A stretch of DNA of 64,000 nucleotides from NCBI RefSeq assembly GCF_000002985.6, contig NC_003283.11:8060001-8124000 (forward strand). The letters run 5' to 3'. The DNA comes from Caenorhabditis elegans. Its lineage: Eukaryota; Nematoda; Chromadorea; Rhabditida; Rhabditidae. Numbering within the stretch: the stretch's first letter is position 1; each line of letters starts with the position of its first letter. Shown here one piece after another: positions 24,120 to 36,393 of this stretch. The position numbers and the translations under genes were made by a program. The notes under the pieces are model-generated. The model was not told where the DNA came from. It was given only the letters and a program-made list of their open reading frames with translations, and made no database searches.

Positions 24120-25241
24120 TCAATTAGCTGGTTGTTTGGCTTTCCGATTTGAAGGACGAAGCACCTGAATTTCAATTAATTTTTATTTTTATTATAATAA
24201 AAACTTTTTTAAAATAAAATTTTTCGAATAAAAACCCACATGGAATGAGCAAATAAGATTATCATCAACGTTCATGATAGCAGCCGAGTTATCAAATTGT
24301 CCACAGTAGTGAGGAGCGGAGAAGATTGTGACAAGCTTCTTCTCCGCAAAGAACTCATAACCATCTTGAACCACTTGATGAGCACGAGCGATCAAATCAA
24401 TTCCCAACGTCTCGATTTGTTTCTTCACAACATTTGGCCCAAATATGTAGGAGACTCCACGAACATTTGGAAGCCAATCTATCACCGAGTTATCTGGATC
24501 ACTCCATAGCAAATCAATATGAAGAGAAGGACTTGGTGGATCCATTGGACGAGTCAAATCACGAAGTACATCAAGATTTGTAAGCTTCGGCGACAGACCT
24601 CCATGCATACACAAAATTCTTCCCGAAATGAGCCCAGTGAATGGCATCGCAGCAAAAGCTTCTTGGAAAGCCAACCAAAGACGAGTGCTAGCATATCTTT
24701 TGTTACATTCTTCATAGAATCCATAGACGCGGTTCACTGCTGGACACTCATGATTGCCGCGAAGCATGTAGAATCTATCGTAGAACTTGATTTTATAGCA
24801 CAGGAAAAGTGTGATAAGCTCAAGGTTTTGACGACCACGATCCACATAATCACCAAGGAAAATGTAGTTTGAGTGTGGAGGGAAACGGGCAATACTGAAC
24901 ATGCGAATTACATCTATAATTATAATGAATTTACCAGTTAAGGTAAAGGAGCATTTACCAGAATACTGTCCATGAACATCTCCGCAAACTTTAATTGGTG
25001 CATCAACCTCAAGCATCACTGGCTGATCCAAAAAACTCTTCTTTGCCATTTGGCATAATTGGATCAGTTCATGCTCTTTCACCGTTTTCGTCAAACTTTT
25101 CTCGGGATGTCCAACCGACAAAACTTTTAGAATCAACTCGTCAATATCTAGTCTAGCAGCAAAATTTTCTAAAAGCAAGAAAAATGAAATCATTGTCAAA
25201 AGTCTGTGCATACCGTCTAAACTTCTATAACCTGAAGCCAT
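24120..25241 (-). CDS. PP1-like serine/threonine protein phosphatase, 318 aa
   Basis: This is a metal-dependent PPP-family phosphatase catalytic subunit. Exons are 25214-25241, 24959-25168, 24240-24913 and 24120-24164, giving 957 nt. All catalytic signatures are present: GDVHGQ (72-77), GDYVDRG (100-106), RGNHE (131-135), HGG (183-185) and the [13 protein letters not shown] loop. Length is close to PP1 catalytic subunits (about 330 aa). The C-terminus is short ([14 protein letters not shown]) and lacks the longer PP1 tail. Relative to canonical PP1 the surface is divergent (for example [15 protein letters not shown]), typical of the nematode PP1-like expansion, often sperm-enriched by family knowledge. 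It probably corresponds to C. elegans C09H5.7, from memory. It overlaps no neighbour and is flanked by str genes. Confidence 0.9.
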
Positions 25242-25883
25242 TGTTGCCGATTGTAAATAATTGGAAGATTAGAAGTTAAAATAAATGAAAATAAAAATAC
25301 ATTCGATGTAAATCAATAAAAGAATATAACATCAGCATCAAAAAATTTAAAAGATAAGGGATATCACGTTAATATGATGATGTTCTTTTTATCAAATTTT
25401 TTAATTTTTTAAATTCGAATTTATTCATTCGATAGTCGCAATAGCAATTGAATAAAATGATAAAAAGAAAGATGTTTTGTGAATGGGACTACAAGCACAA
25501 TTTATTGGTATTAATGTAGAATGATGTGCCGACTTTGTTGGAACAGATTTGTGGGTATTCACACTATGTTTCTCAGTTAAATCTCCATTTTAACAATGCT
25601 TTCTGGCAACTTCTACCAGAAAACAAAACTAATATTGGCCCAAAGTTTGACAGAAGTTTCATGTAGCATTTGAAAAAAAAACACATCAAACGTATATAAA
25701 GGAGTGGGCGACCAAGACGAAATATGTTTTAAGCTTCCCGTATTCGTAATTGATATAGTGCCTTTTGACTTCAGTGTAAGATCTTTTTATTTTAACTATT
25801 CATTAATTCAATTAATTGAAGCCGATAATGGAAAACCTGACAAACAGTGAACGATTTGACCTTATTCGAATTAAATTTTATCA
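25242..25883. other. intergenic, upstream of PP1-like gene
   Basis: This is the presumed promoter region of the - strand phosphatase. AT-rich; a CGTATATAAAGG box is visible near 25690 on the + strand, but no + strand gene follows. No other feature is seen. Confidence 0.5.
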
Positions 25884-27282
25884 TCATCCATTTGAAGTAT
25901 CCCCATATGACTTGTATGTTTGTGAAATTTTTGAAACCTTCATAGAAGATTTTGTCTCTTTTCTCAAAACATAATTTCTGAATCGGTCGATTATAAAAAT
26001 TGCAATGAGAGGATCTGAAGCAGGATATAAACTGCACGTGACTCCGACAATATTGATGTATTTTCCAACTTCAATCTCAAAAATCGGAAGAATGAAGACG
26101 AGTCCAACTGGGATGTACTGCGTAAAACATGGTAGAAGAGTTTGAAGAGCAAGACTCCAAAATAATTGTTTGCTTAGGGACCGTGTCTTCTTGCTCATTT
26201 GAACAGACGCGTCGTGAAGCTTTTTGTACGTTTTGAAAGCGCAAAATAAACAGGTGGTGAAGCAAGTACTCTGAAAATATTTTTTTTATATTAAAACAAA
26301 CATTTTAAACATGAATAAGATGATTTTTTAAAAGAAAACTAATTTTTTTGAAAAATTGGAAAATTGTGTTTTTAAAATTTTTTCTAACTTGGTCTGTTCT
26401 TAAACTGCAAAGACATTCTAATGTCAGAGATATTCTATGGTAAAATTATTGTATCTTACCATAATGGGGCAACTTAACAGAGCCCCAAACAAATCAGTAT
26501 ATCGAAGTAACAGCCTACCATCAACTTGATGTGTCTGTAATATTATTTTCCAAAAAAATAATTTTTAAAACATTTTTAACTTACATAATACAACGGAGCA
26601 ATGAATGCAATCTTATCCATATCTTCTTCATACAACTCTTTCACTATTTTTTGAAAGAAATCTTTTTTCAGTTGAATAGGTCTGTAGTTGACATACATTG
26701 AAATGGACCAGATTATAAACAACGTGAAGGGTGGAACAAATAGAGAAAATATATTATTTCCTTTAAAAAACTTCAGGTGTTGTGATCTGAATAATTTTTA
26801 AAAAAATTTAAGGAGAAAGCACATTGTGGAAATATTACCTGCAAACGGCAATGTATCGAAAAATGAAATGTGTCGTTAACATGGAAATGCAAAGTGCTAA
26901 ACATCCACAATACACAACTGAAAAAAGTTGTTTTTCGTACAAAACTTGGATGAACTCACTAACTTGCAATACCTAGTCCTTCATTTTCATGATATTTCAA
27001 AAGACTATCGACATAAAACAACATTCCAGATCCTTGAATGTACATCACCTAACATGACTTTTGTTTTACTTTCAAACAATTTAGATCACAAAACGGTAAC
27101 GTTAAAATTTCAATATTTGCATAAAATATTGCATACATCGCAAGCGACATCATCAAGATTCGATATTTTCCAAATGAAGCTCCAGCTCTTACTTTTATCA
27201 AGTGTAACAAAAGAAAGTTGGCAATCATTGCAATAACATATGCACAGTATTGGCAAGCGTGAAGATAAAACGGAACAGCCAT
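25884..27282 (-). CDS. str-family chemoreceptor, 338 aa if spliced; splice-site lesion
   Basis: The exon set, by homology to the next two genes, is 27094-27282, 26964-27048, 26839-26917, 26585-26786, 26460-26534 and 25884-26270. This is the same length set as 29319-30645 (1017 nt). Motifs are VRAGASFGKYRILM, VMYIQGSG, RYIAVCR, ELYEEDMDKIAFIAPLYY, KKTRSLSKQLF and YPASDPLIAIFIIDRFR. The first exon's donor is damaged: the paralogues read CCA|GTTAGT and CCG|GTAAGT, but this gene reads TTACCGTTTTGTG, as if one G were lost. Using CC|GTTTTG joins out of frame to an immediate stop. It may be a young pseudogene or may use an unseen donor. The rest is intact. Confidence 0.75.
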
Positions 27283-28514
27283 TTTCAGATGCTAAAAAAT
27301 TTAGTTATTGGTTTTCACATATATGATGAACCTCAAGAGTTGGCTTTTTGAAAAGAACTAGACAAAATAAATGAGTGAAATGCAATAATGATAATTATGC
27401 TTCTTGTCTCTACAAATGCTAATACCAAAACAAAGATCTTAGCTTTTCTTTTAGTCATGATAATGAAATGCCTATCTAATAAATGAAAATATCAATAAGT
27501 CAGTTAACAGTGTCTTCTGTTTTCTTAATGACGTTTTTATATTTCCCAGTTAAAATGCTATCAATGCAGATATCTTAATTGAGAATAAACAGTTTTCAAG
27601 CAATATATTTATTACAAAGAAAACAAAGCACCCTGTTTTGTAAGGTTTCGAAGTGCCTTTTTATTTTTGACTATTCCAGTAATTCACACAGTGCCGGGGT
27701 TATGTACCATTTAGCCGAGTATTATTAAATTTTATTTCGGACATTTATAACACGTCTCAAAAAATTTTGTATCTGAAGACACAACATGCACGTCTTTTTG
27801 GAAGAAAATAGTTTTCATTTAAAAAATTAAACTAAGAAATAACTTGCACAGGTATATAAAAAAACTTTTTGCTTTTTGCAATTATAGCTAAGGTAATTTC
27901 GGGGAAAGAAATCTAAAGTATTTATATTATTTTTCCAATAGATAATCAACAAGTATTCATCAAGTTCTCTAGTAAATCTATGGCAGTGTACCAAAAAACG
28001 TACGATACGTTCCTGGTAGGTGGTCAAACTTTAAGTATGTTCCTGATAATGATCATTCCATAAATTCTATCATCAGCTTCCTTTAGATGAAAAATTGTTT
28101 TTTGCATAACTGAATCCGCATGGTAAAATTAGTAACCCGTTTCCAACTGGTGCCATTTCAATTTCTTTCGAAAGGTTCGACTGCATAAATACATTTTTAC
28201 AACGAAGAAAACAAAAAAGGCAAAATAATGCAAGTTATTCAACAATTATTCAATTCGTCTTTTTATTAGTTTTTTTATGACCGACTTTTAACTTGTGAAA
28301 AATACACTTTTATATAAATATAAAAGCGTCTGCGAAAACTTGCAACTGGGTGCTATCTGTTTCATAGTTAACTTTAAACAAATATTTTTTGTTAAGACTG
28401 TGAAAACTTATAAACTCCAGGTTTTACATCAAATCAACAAAATTGAGGAATTTCAGTCTAGTTCCTTCAAAATAGAAGTACGGATTGGCGTGTTCACTAC
28501 AAGGCCGGCCAAAA

Positions 28515-28561
28515 GTTTTTTTTTGCAAGAATCAAGAAACAAGAATTCTTGCAAAAAAAAA
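28515..28561. repeat. inverted repeat with A/T arms
   Basis: Arms TTTTTTTTGCAAGAAT and ATTCTTGCAAAAAAAA flank a 12-base loop. An AACCAAGAAAA-type simple repeat follows to about 28600. No gene context. Confidence 0.55.
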
Positions 28562-29154
28562 ACCAAGAAAAAACCAAAAAAAACCAAGAAAAATTTCTTG
28601 AAAACAGGAATATCTGCTTAGATAATAGATTTGCCAAAAAGTGAAAACGAATTATACTAAAGTGGCTAAATATTATGAAATTGACATTAATAGTCAATTT
28701 CGGGTTTTAAATCAAATAGACAAATACTCACTGATTTCAAAGAAGCTATTACGTAAAAATATATTGATTCGGAAATTGCACTGTTAAGGAGTAATTAGAT
28801 TTTTACTACATTTCACGGATTTGGCAGGCATAGTTACAGAAATCACAAACTAAGCTATTTTCTGAAATAACAAAATTCCTAAAATGAAACATTCTGAAAA
28901 ATTAGAATAAAGTGAGCCAGTGAGAGATGAGACAATGAGTATTCGCAAATCAAACATCGGACATTTTTGGTACTATAATTGCACCTGGTTCAGTTTTTTG
29001 GGACGAATGGGAAATTTCTTGCAAAAAAACTTGATTTCATTGATGTTTCACTTTTTTTTAAATAATAATCAAGAATTTTGTGATAATTTTTGTAAAAAAA
29101 TGTGAGAGTTTTTTAATAATTTCCGAAAATTTGAAAATTTCCAGCAACATTTCT

Positions 29155-29190
29155 TCCAAAATTTCTTGCAAAATTTCTTGCAAAATTTTG
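29155..29190. repeat. short tandem repeat AAATTTCTTGC
   Basis: About three imperfect copies of a unit near AAATTTCTTGCA occur in a row. The TTCTTGCAAAA core matches the nearby hairpin arm at 28545. Confidence 0.5.
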
Positions 29191-29318
29191 GCCTTGGTTC
29201 ACTATTCCGTCGAAATTACGATTCATTGAGCACACTTTTGAGGAACATACATCAAGAACTTTAATTATCCAAGAACGTCTTTTATTATACAAAATCACAG
29301 AGAATTCACATCGTTATT

Positions 29319-30645
29319 CTATTTTCCAGTTGATGAAAACCCTTCCGAATTGATAGCAGAAATTTTTGAGCTTTTCGTTGTCGATGGTGACTCTTTTCTA
29401 AAAATAAAGTTACGGAACCGATCGATCATGAAAATTGCAATCAATGGATCCATGGCAGGGTATAAACAACATGTCACTCCAACAAGATTTCCAGCTTTTC
29501 CAACTTCAACTTCAAAAAGCGGAAGAATAAAAATAAGCCCGACTGGTATATATTGAGTAAAGCATGGTAGGAGAGTTTGAAGTCCAAGAGTCAGAAATAA
29601 TTGCTTATTGAGTGCTCTTGTTCTTTTGCTCATTTGAATTGAAAAATCATTGAGCTTCTTGTAGGTTTTATAGGCACAAACAATACATGTTCCAAAACAA
29701 ATACTCTGAAAGTGTTTAGTTTTCCATTTGCATCAAGTTGGATATATTACCATAATATTGCAGCTCAAAAATGCTCCAAACAAATCAGGAAAATTGAACT
29801 GACGACTCCCATCTTCCCCTCGAGTCTGAAAATTTGGAGCATAATAATATGAAAAGAAAAATAACAACTCACAAAATACAAAGGAGCGATAAAAGCAATT
29901 TTGTCAATATCTTCGTCATACAATTCCAAAGTCACATTTCTGAAGTAATCCTTCTTCATCTGATTCGGTCCAAAATTAATATAGATTGATGAACCCCAAA
30001 TTGTGAAAAAGAAGAACGGTGGGATAAGCCATAGGTACACATTAATTCCTTCAAAATAGTGGAGTTTGTTGTTTCTGAAAATTATATACCTGTTATTTCC
30101 AATTAAAACGCCACTGGTATTTTTTTTCAAATTAAAAATTAAAAAGGAGCTAATGCCAAGTTGTGGAGAGAAAAGTATAGAAAATCTATGCTTTATGGAC
30201 TTACTTGCAAACTGCAATGTATCTGAAAATGAAGTGAGTGGCAAGCATGGAGATACAGAATGCAAATGATCCACAGTACATTGCTGAACAAATATTGAAA
30301 TTATGGAGTTTTCTACAATCAACTTACTTGAAATGATAACTCCAGCAGAAATATGATCCTTCAGAACACTGTTCACATAAAACAAAATTCCAGATCCGTG
30401 AAGATGCATTACCTGAAATAAAGCTGAATTCACATAATCGCCCTTTTAAAACTAACTGGTAGAGTTAAAATCTCAATTGTTGCGTAAATGATCGCATAGA
30501 TTGAAAATGTAATCATCATAATTCGATATCTTCCGAATGAGGCTCCAGCTCGAATTTTAATCAAATACAGCAGTACGGTATTCGCCATAATAGCAATGAA
30601 AAAACATAAAAATTGGCAGATTCGAAGATAGGGAGATACCGCCAT
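29319..30645 (-). CDS. str-family seven-TM chemoreceptor, 338 aa
   Basis: There are six exons: 30457-30645, 30328-30412, 30205-30283, 29873-30074, 29751-29825 and 29319-29705; total 1017 nt in frame. Landmarks are IRAGASFGRYRIMM, VMHLHGSGILFY, RYIAVCK, INFGPNQMKKDYFRNV in the second extracellular loop, YDEDIDKIAFIAPLYF, KRTRALNKQLF and YPAMDPLIAIFMIDRFR. No intron splits TM6, unlike the receptors left of 22 kb. It is the middle member of a three-gene tandem set (25884, 29319, 30973). Odorant GPCR by family; ligand unknown. Confidence 0.9.
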
Positions 30646-30972
30646 TTTCCATCGTAATGTGTTTCGGTTAGCTCCTTTTATATTCGATATTTGATAAAAA
30701 ACATGCTTTCCTAGATGGCTTTATTCATTAAAACAATTGAAGTTATGAAAATGATGACGAAGAAAATAAGGTATCTACGTTGAAGGATTAAGGGGTTTAG
30801 TCACAACTTGACGCGCTAGAAATAAAATAATTGATGTTTGATACAAAACAAAATAATTTTTATTAAAAACAATTTATTATAAAGGCATTTATTAAATAAT
30901 ATTTACAAAGCGGAGGAATAAAAGTTAATGTGAAGGTAGATTTTAAAAGGATGATTGACGGTTAAACAAAAG
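30646..30972. other. short intergenic spacer
   Basis: A 327-bp AT-rich spacer between tandem str genes. It carries the upstream region of the gene ending at 30645. Nothing further is seen. Confidence 0.6.
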
Positions 30973-32485
30973 TTATTCTGCGACAGTGGATTTTCCATCT
31001 TCGTTCATTGTGGAAGTCTTTGGTGCAGTCCGAGCTTCTTTTCCCAAAACGTAGTTTCGGAATTTGTCAATCATGAAAATCGCGATAATTGGATCAATGG
31101 CAGGGTAGAGACTACAAGCTGCTCCAACGACGTTTCCAATCCTACCAAAATGAATTTCAAAAAATGGAAGAAAAAACATTGCGCCGACAGGAATATATTG
31201 TGTAACACAGGGTAGAATCGTTTGGAGCCCGAGAGTCCAAAATAGTTGCTTGTTCATATGTCTTGTTCTTTCACTCATTTGTATTGTCAAATCATTCAAT
31301 TTCTTATAAGTTTTGTAGGCACAAATTACACAAGTCATCAGACAGATTGTCTGAAACAGTTTAGGTTCAGAGGGGGAGCAAGAGTAATTGGGTTTTAAAT
31401 TTTAAATCAAAATTTGCCCAAGTAAACGAATTTCAAACAAAAACGAAATTGCTTTAAAAATTCCCCATAATTTGATATGTGAGTTCAAATTGAAAAAAAA
31501 AACTCGCCATTATGACGCAGCTAATAGTAGCTCCCAGTAAATCAGAAAACCGAAAAAGACAACTTCCATCTTCGTTACGGGTCTGAGAAAAAGATCAAAT
31601 GAAAAATAGAAAATTAAATAACTTACAAAATACAATGGACCCATGAAAGATATTTTGTCAATATCTTCGTCATACAACTGCATGGTTATATTTCGAAAGA
31701 AATCCTTTTTAATTTGATTTGGTCCAAAATTGAAATAAATTGACAAAGTCCAAACAATGAAAAGAATTGTAGGAGGTATAAATAAATTATATATTTTAAT
31801 TCCATCAAAGTAATATAATTTCCCATGTCTGAATAAATACATATAACAAGTTGTACGATAGGTAAAAGTTAGTGTACCTGCAAACTGCTACATATCTGTA
31901 GATAAAATGAGTGGCTAGCATAGAAATGCACAAAGCGAATGAGCCACAATATAAAGCTGAATAATGATTTTTTTAGGTTATTAAAACGAAATAATATCTT
32001 ACAAGACATGAAGCCTCCAATAGTCGTTTGAAATTTTAAAACGCCGTCTAAATAAAACAAAACTCCGGATTTATGGATATGCAGAACCTAAAAATAGTTT
32101 GTAATTATTAAAAAAAAACGTATCAGCAAGCTCAACAGTTCTTCCAGCACATTTTCCACCATTTCAGAGAAGACCTGCTTAACACAGTTTTTCTCCGCAG
32201 TTGTTGCGCTAGAAATGTGAAAAATTTCGCCCGCAAAGTATCGAATTTTGAGAAGATTTGAAGAATGATACCCTTTCAACAAGGAAAATAACTTACCGGC
32301 ATTGTTAAAATTTCAATAAATGCATAAATAATTGCGTATATTGAAAATGAAACCATCAAAACTCTGTATCTTCCGAAAGAATTTCCGGCACGAACTTTTA
32401 TGAGATAAAGGAGCAATAAATTTGCAGTTGTTGCAATAGAAAACGCTGACAATTGACATATACGAAGCAGTGGGGTTACGGCCAT
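30973..32485 (-). CDS. str-family seven-TM chemoreceptor, 335 aa
   Basis: Exons are 32297-32485, 32003-32087, 31878-31956, 31627-31828, 31508-31582 and 30973-31350; total 1008 nt. The start MAVTPLLRICQ aligns with MAVSPYLRICQ of the neighbour. Motifs are VRAGNSFGRYRVLM, VLHIHKSGVLFY, RYVAVCR, YFNFGPNQIKKDFFRN, ERTRHMNKQLF and YPAIDPIIAIFMIDKFR. The donor after the fifth exon is GCGAGT, a GC-AG intron, where the paralogue has GTAATA. Otherwise it looks intact. The tail is short and hydrophilic (TMNEDGKSTVAE). Chemoreceptor role by family. Confidence 0.88.
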
Positions 32486-33412
32486 TACCTGAGGACCGGA
32501 AATGAAATTTTTATTGTAATATTCACTTCGTTCTTAAATATTTGGTACTTTAACGAAATCTGATTATAAGTCTACCATACTACGAACTACAATCAGATAT
32601 AATAGCACCTCGTGGGTGAACGCCTTCTGAATATTAATCACTACTCTTTCAGGAATGCATAGGTACAAAATGATGAGTTGTTGTTAATTCAGATACAAAG
32701 TAAAATGGCTGAGTTATTAGAAGTGGCAGAAAATGTTTTACAGGTTTCTCGGTGTTTGTGGCACAAGGATTACACTTCCTTTTCCAAAAATTAATTGAGA
32801 CAAAATACCTGTGTAATATAAGACAGTAGTCATCTAAACGGTTAAAAGCTATAAATCAGCTATACATGGAACACCTTAAGGGTCTTATTTATTAATTTCA
32901 TGAACACAAAAACTGACCTGAAACTAGGTTGTTAGAGGGCACAATCACCAAACAGATATTGAAACTACTTTACCGGTAAAAACACTCAACTTTTTTTTAA
33001 ATTTTGAGTCGAAGCTGCCTATTTAAAAAGATTTCTCATATCAAACAACACACAACAACTGTGATAGTATGAAATCATGATGTGATTACATTAATCAACT
33101 GCACTCAAGGTTGCACTCAACTAAAAAGAGAAAAATGTTTATTGAATAATTGGATTTGATACAACATCATTGATATAGCAGAAATAACACAGGTTAATAT
33201 CGTCTATTCTGATCCCTTGTTGAAACCCCAACTATTCAACCAACGTTTATATGTTCCATCTAAATTTCCAATCGGGAACAGACATTTACATGATTCAACG
33301 ACCTGGAAATGTGAATAAAAGAGCTATGTTATAAAATCGATTTTTATTATATAAGTTTAGTATAGATTCTAAGTTGTAAAAAATGTATAATACAAAAATG
33401 TGACATGTTTTT
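32486..33412. other. intergenic, no gene seen
   Basis: This holds the upstream region of the receptor ending at 32485 and the 3' flank of the next. One open stretch at 33218-33303 (- strand) could be an alternative tail exon for the gene at 33413-35468, but it joins poorly. Confidence 0.5.
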
Positions 33413-35468
33413 TTAATCGAGATCATATCTTTGTCTTGTCCTTTGATGTATAATACGCAGAAAACTGAACGGTGGAAGTCTTTTTTGGTTGAATGCAGCC
33501 TGAATATCTGATTTATTTTCATCGTGTAAATTATTTAAACTCACAAAATACAGCTTTCTTGAATTCTCTTATACAGAAAATTGCAATAAGTGGCTCCAAC
33601 GAAGGATAAACTGCTAGACTTCCAGCAGTGAAATTAGCTAAATGACCAGTTTCAATTTCAAGCAATGGCATTGTGATTTCTAAACTGACAGGAATATACA
33701 TCATGAATAAGGGAAGTACTGTCTGAAAAGATACTTGAAAATCAACGAAAAGATACTTAAAAATCAAAATCAATTATTTAAAAAAGATAAATCTTACCTG
33801 AAATGTTAGAGCGACAAGAAGTTGTCGATTAAGCTCTAGTGATCTTTTGCTCATATTATTCCCTGCACTTTTCATTTTTAAGAAGATTTTTGCAGCACAA
33901 AATACAATTATAGCAAAACATCCTCCCTATAACTTTATTAATAAGAATTCCATGGGAACCTGGTACTCACTATAGTTAAAATACAGGCTACAAGAAGCAT
34001 AAGATCCCAAAATCTCCATAGTTTTTCTCCATTTTCACCAACTGTCCAATACATAACAGCGATAAACGCTACTTTTGTGGAATCTTCATTGTAGACGGTT
34101 TTGAGCTCATCCCTATACTTTATGTAGTTAATTGTCGTTTGAATAATTTAAAACCCACTTTAAATACAATTGCTTCTCAATACTGTTATGCATTCCAAAA
34201 TACACAAAAGCATACCAAGCGATAAAACAAATCAGACAAGGAACGAAAATTCCAGCAACTATCCGAGATTCATAATTAGCCAGTTGAGTATTTCTAGAAC
34301 AAAAAAGTTAAAACTGCTAAGATGAGAAAAAAAATGTACCGACAAACTGCAAAATATCGATAACAAAACTGGGCAGCTAATAGGGAAATGACAAGTGCAA
34401 AGGATCCACAGTACAAACCTGAAATTTCAGTTTTCATATTTTTTTAATTCTTATACATGGAAAAATGTCCGCATTAATAGAATATCCTTGAAAAAACTTC
34501 ACTTCAACTTTGCATCATTTTATCAAACACTAAATTATTTTTGAACTGCAGCGCTAAAAGTGTGTAAAAAGCGAAGAAACGAAGTACAATCTGTTTCCTT
34601 TTTTGTTTTTAGCACTTCATGATAGGTTTAAGCATATTCTCATTTCAAAAGCACTTTTCAAACTTTTGAAACATTTTCCGAAAAATAAATTCACTTGACA
34701 TGCCGATAAGCTGGTGTTTTTATTTGCACAAAAAGTAAATAACTTTACAGCTAAGATTTGCAGTTGAATTCCATTGATAATTTCAAACTATTTTCTAGTG
34801 TTTGGAAAAAACATTCCAAATGACGCTACTCTTATTTTCGGTTGATTAATTTTTGTTTTTTTTTTATTTCAGCTTTTCACAACATTTTTTTTGTTTCAAA
34901 GAACTTCGAAATTTTTCTTTGTCATTATGAAAACACACTGAAAAACCGAGTCATTATCAATAATGAGTTTTTCTTATTCGCTCAAGATTGTGTGTTCAGA
35001 AGTGAACAAACTGCATGTAGTGTCTGATTAAAAAAACAACGGAACAAGGAACTTACAAGTGATATTGTAGCCAAGTACTGGATAGTACTTTAGAGGGCTT
35101 TCCATGAAAACAACGCAAGCCGGACTTTTGATATGGATTATCTGGAAGTAATGAGAATTGAAAGAATTTTCGTGCTATTTCTGAGAAATCCGTTCGCCAT
35201 TCGGTACATATGTTGATTCTCAGAAGCTAGCTGTGAACACAATTAATTGGAAAGCTTCCAGATTCAAAAAGCTTGATATTCCACTCACAGGTTGTGCGAG
35301 TATTTCAATCCAAGCGTAAACTGAAAAGTACACTGCAAAACTGAACATGACATTTCGATAAGTTCCAAATAGTTTTTTCGCTCTTGTCACAATCAAATAA
35401 ATCAAAACGGAATTGGAGATTTGTGCACCGATAAACCCAACATATTGAATAATGTGGAGATAAAGCAT
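33413..35468 (-). CDS. str-family seven-TM chemoreceptor, about 340 aa
   Basis: Exons are 35289-35468, 35057-35141, 34340-34418, 34159-34293, 33971-34112, 33798-33926 and 33545-33722, plus a probable tail exon 33413-33507. The total of 1023 nt is in frame. Landmarks are KKLFGTYRNVM, IIHIKSPACVVFMESPLKYY, RYFAVCR, VYFGMHNSIEKQ, KRSLELNRQLL, FMMYIPVSLEI and YPSLEPLIAIFCIREFK. The tail exon is the least certain part. It is in phase and well bounded by GTGAGT and AAATCAG, but the split codon becomes Tyr and not the usual Cys; a read-through ending at 33531 is the alternative. Intron 2 is 638 bp and nothing is seen in it. Chemoreceptor role by family. Confidence 0.85.
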
Positions 35469-36393
35469 ACCTTAATCTATTCAATTATTAGGGAATGTGA
35501 ACATGGAGAAAATGGAACGGATGATGAATCAGTTATATCTCTCTTTTTGAGTAGTGATGTAACAGACTCATTAGAGAAACAATGACGACAAAAAGTTAGT
35601 GTTCTGGTGTAGGAATAGATCTAAGAAAGATGAGATGCAGCAGTTTTTGAACCTATGTTGAAAGAGAAATCAACTTCAAGGTCGATTAAATTGAAACAGA
35701 AGTGAATGAAAATTTAACAAACTTCGAGTCAGTCTTCGCTAATTCCTTGATGGGACAGAACTTATTTCATGTACCATTTTGATTTAAATTTAGCCAATTT
35801 CTTAGCCAAACTTGAAACTATCAAAAAAGGTTGGGTAGAACAGTGGTAAGAAAAAGATTTAACTAAGATTATCTACAAAGGATGTCCAAGACCTAATGAA
35901 AGTTTTGCCCAAGTGCTCTCGTTTTTATAATATAAGTTGGTCAGGAATTTGACTTGAAGTTTCGAATACCTTGAGGAATTTGTGCTTATCAAATGTTCAT
36001 AAAATATTAACATTTTACGAATGGTTCAAAAACTAAAAATACACTAAAACTTGAATGGGAATCTAATTTCAAACATTGAATAAACTTCTGAAAATTCAAG
36101 TTTTATTCGGACAATGGGATCATTAATCAAAAAATCATTGAAAATGAGAGTCAAGTTATATTTCTCTATTTGAAAGCCATAATTAAATTTTCACAAAATA
36201 TAAAAATTAAATGAATGACTAAGCTAGTCTACTATCGGGTCTTGAATTATGTACCAGAATTCAGTATTTATTGAATAAGATTTATAGTAAGACAGCGGTA
36301 ATGCCATATCTGTTTGCCAGTTAAGAAATCAATGAGCACCTCCCACAAATGTTAACTAAATTAAAATGAAATAACAATTTATTTAAAACAAGC
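35469..36393. other. intergenic, no gene seen
   Basis: AT-rich spacer between two related str genes; no frame, RNA gene or repeat is supported. Confidence 0.55.

Larger units (their letters stand above)
27283..29318. other. 2-kb intergenic region with short repeats
   Basis: No gene is supported. It holds a small inverted repeat (28515-28561), a purine-rich run after it and a short tandem repeat (29155-29190). Confidence 0.5.
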
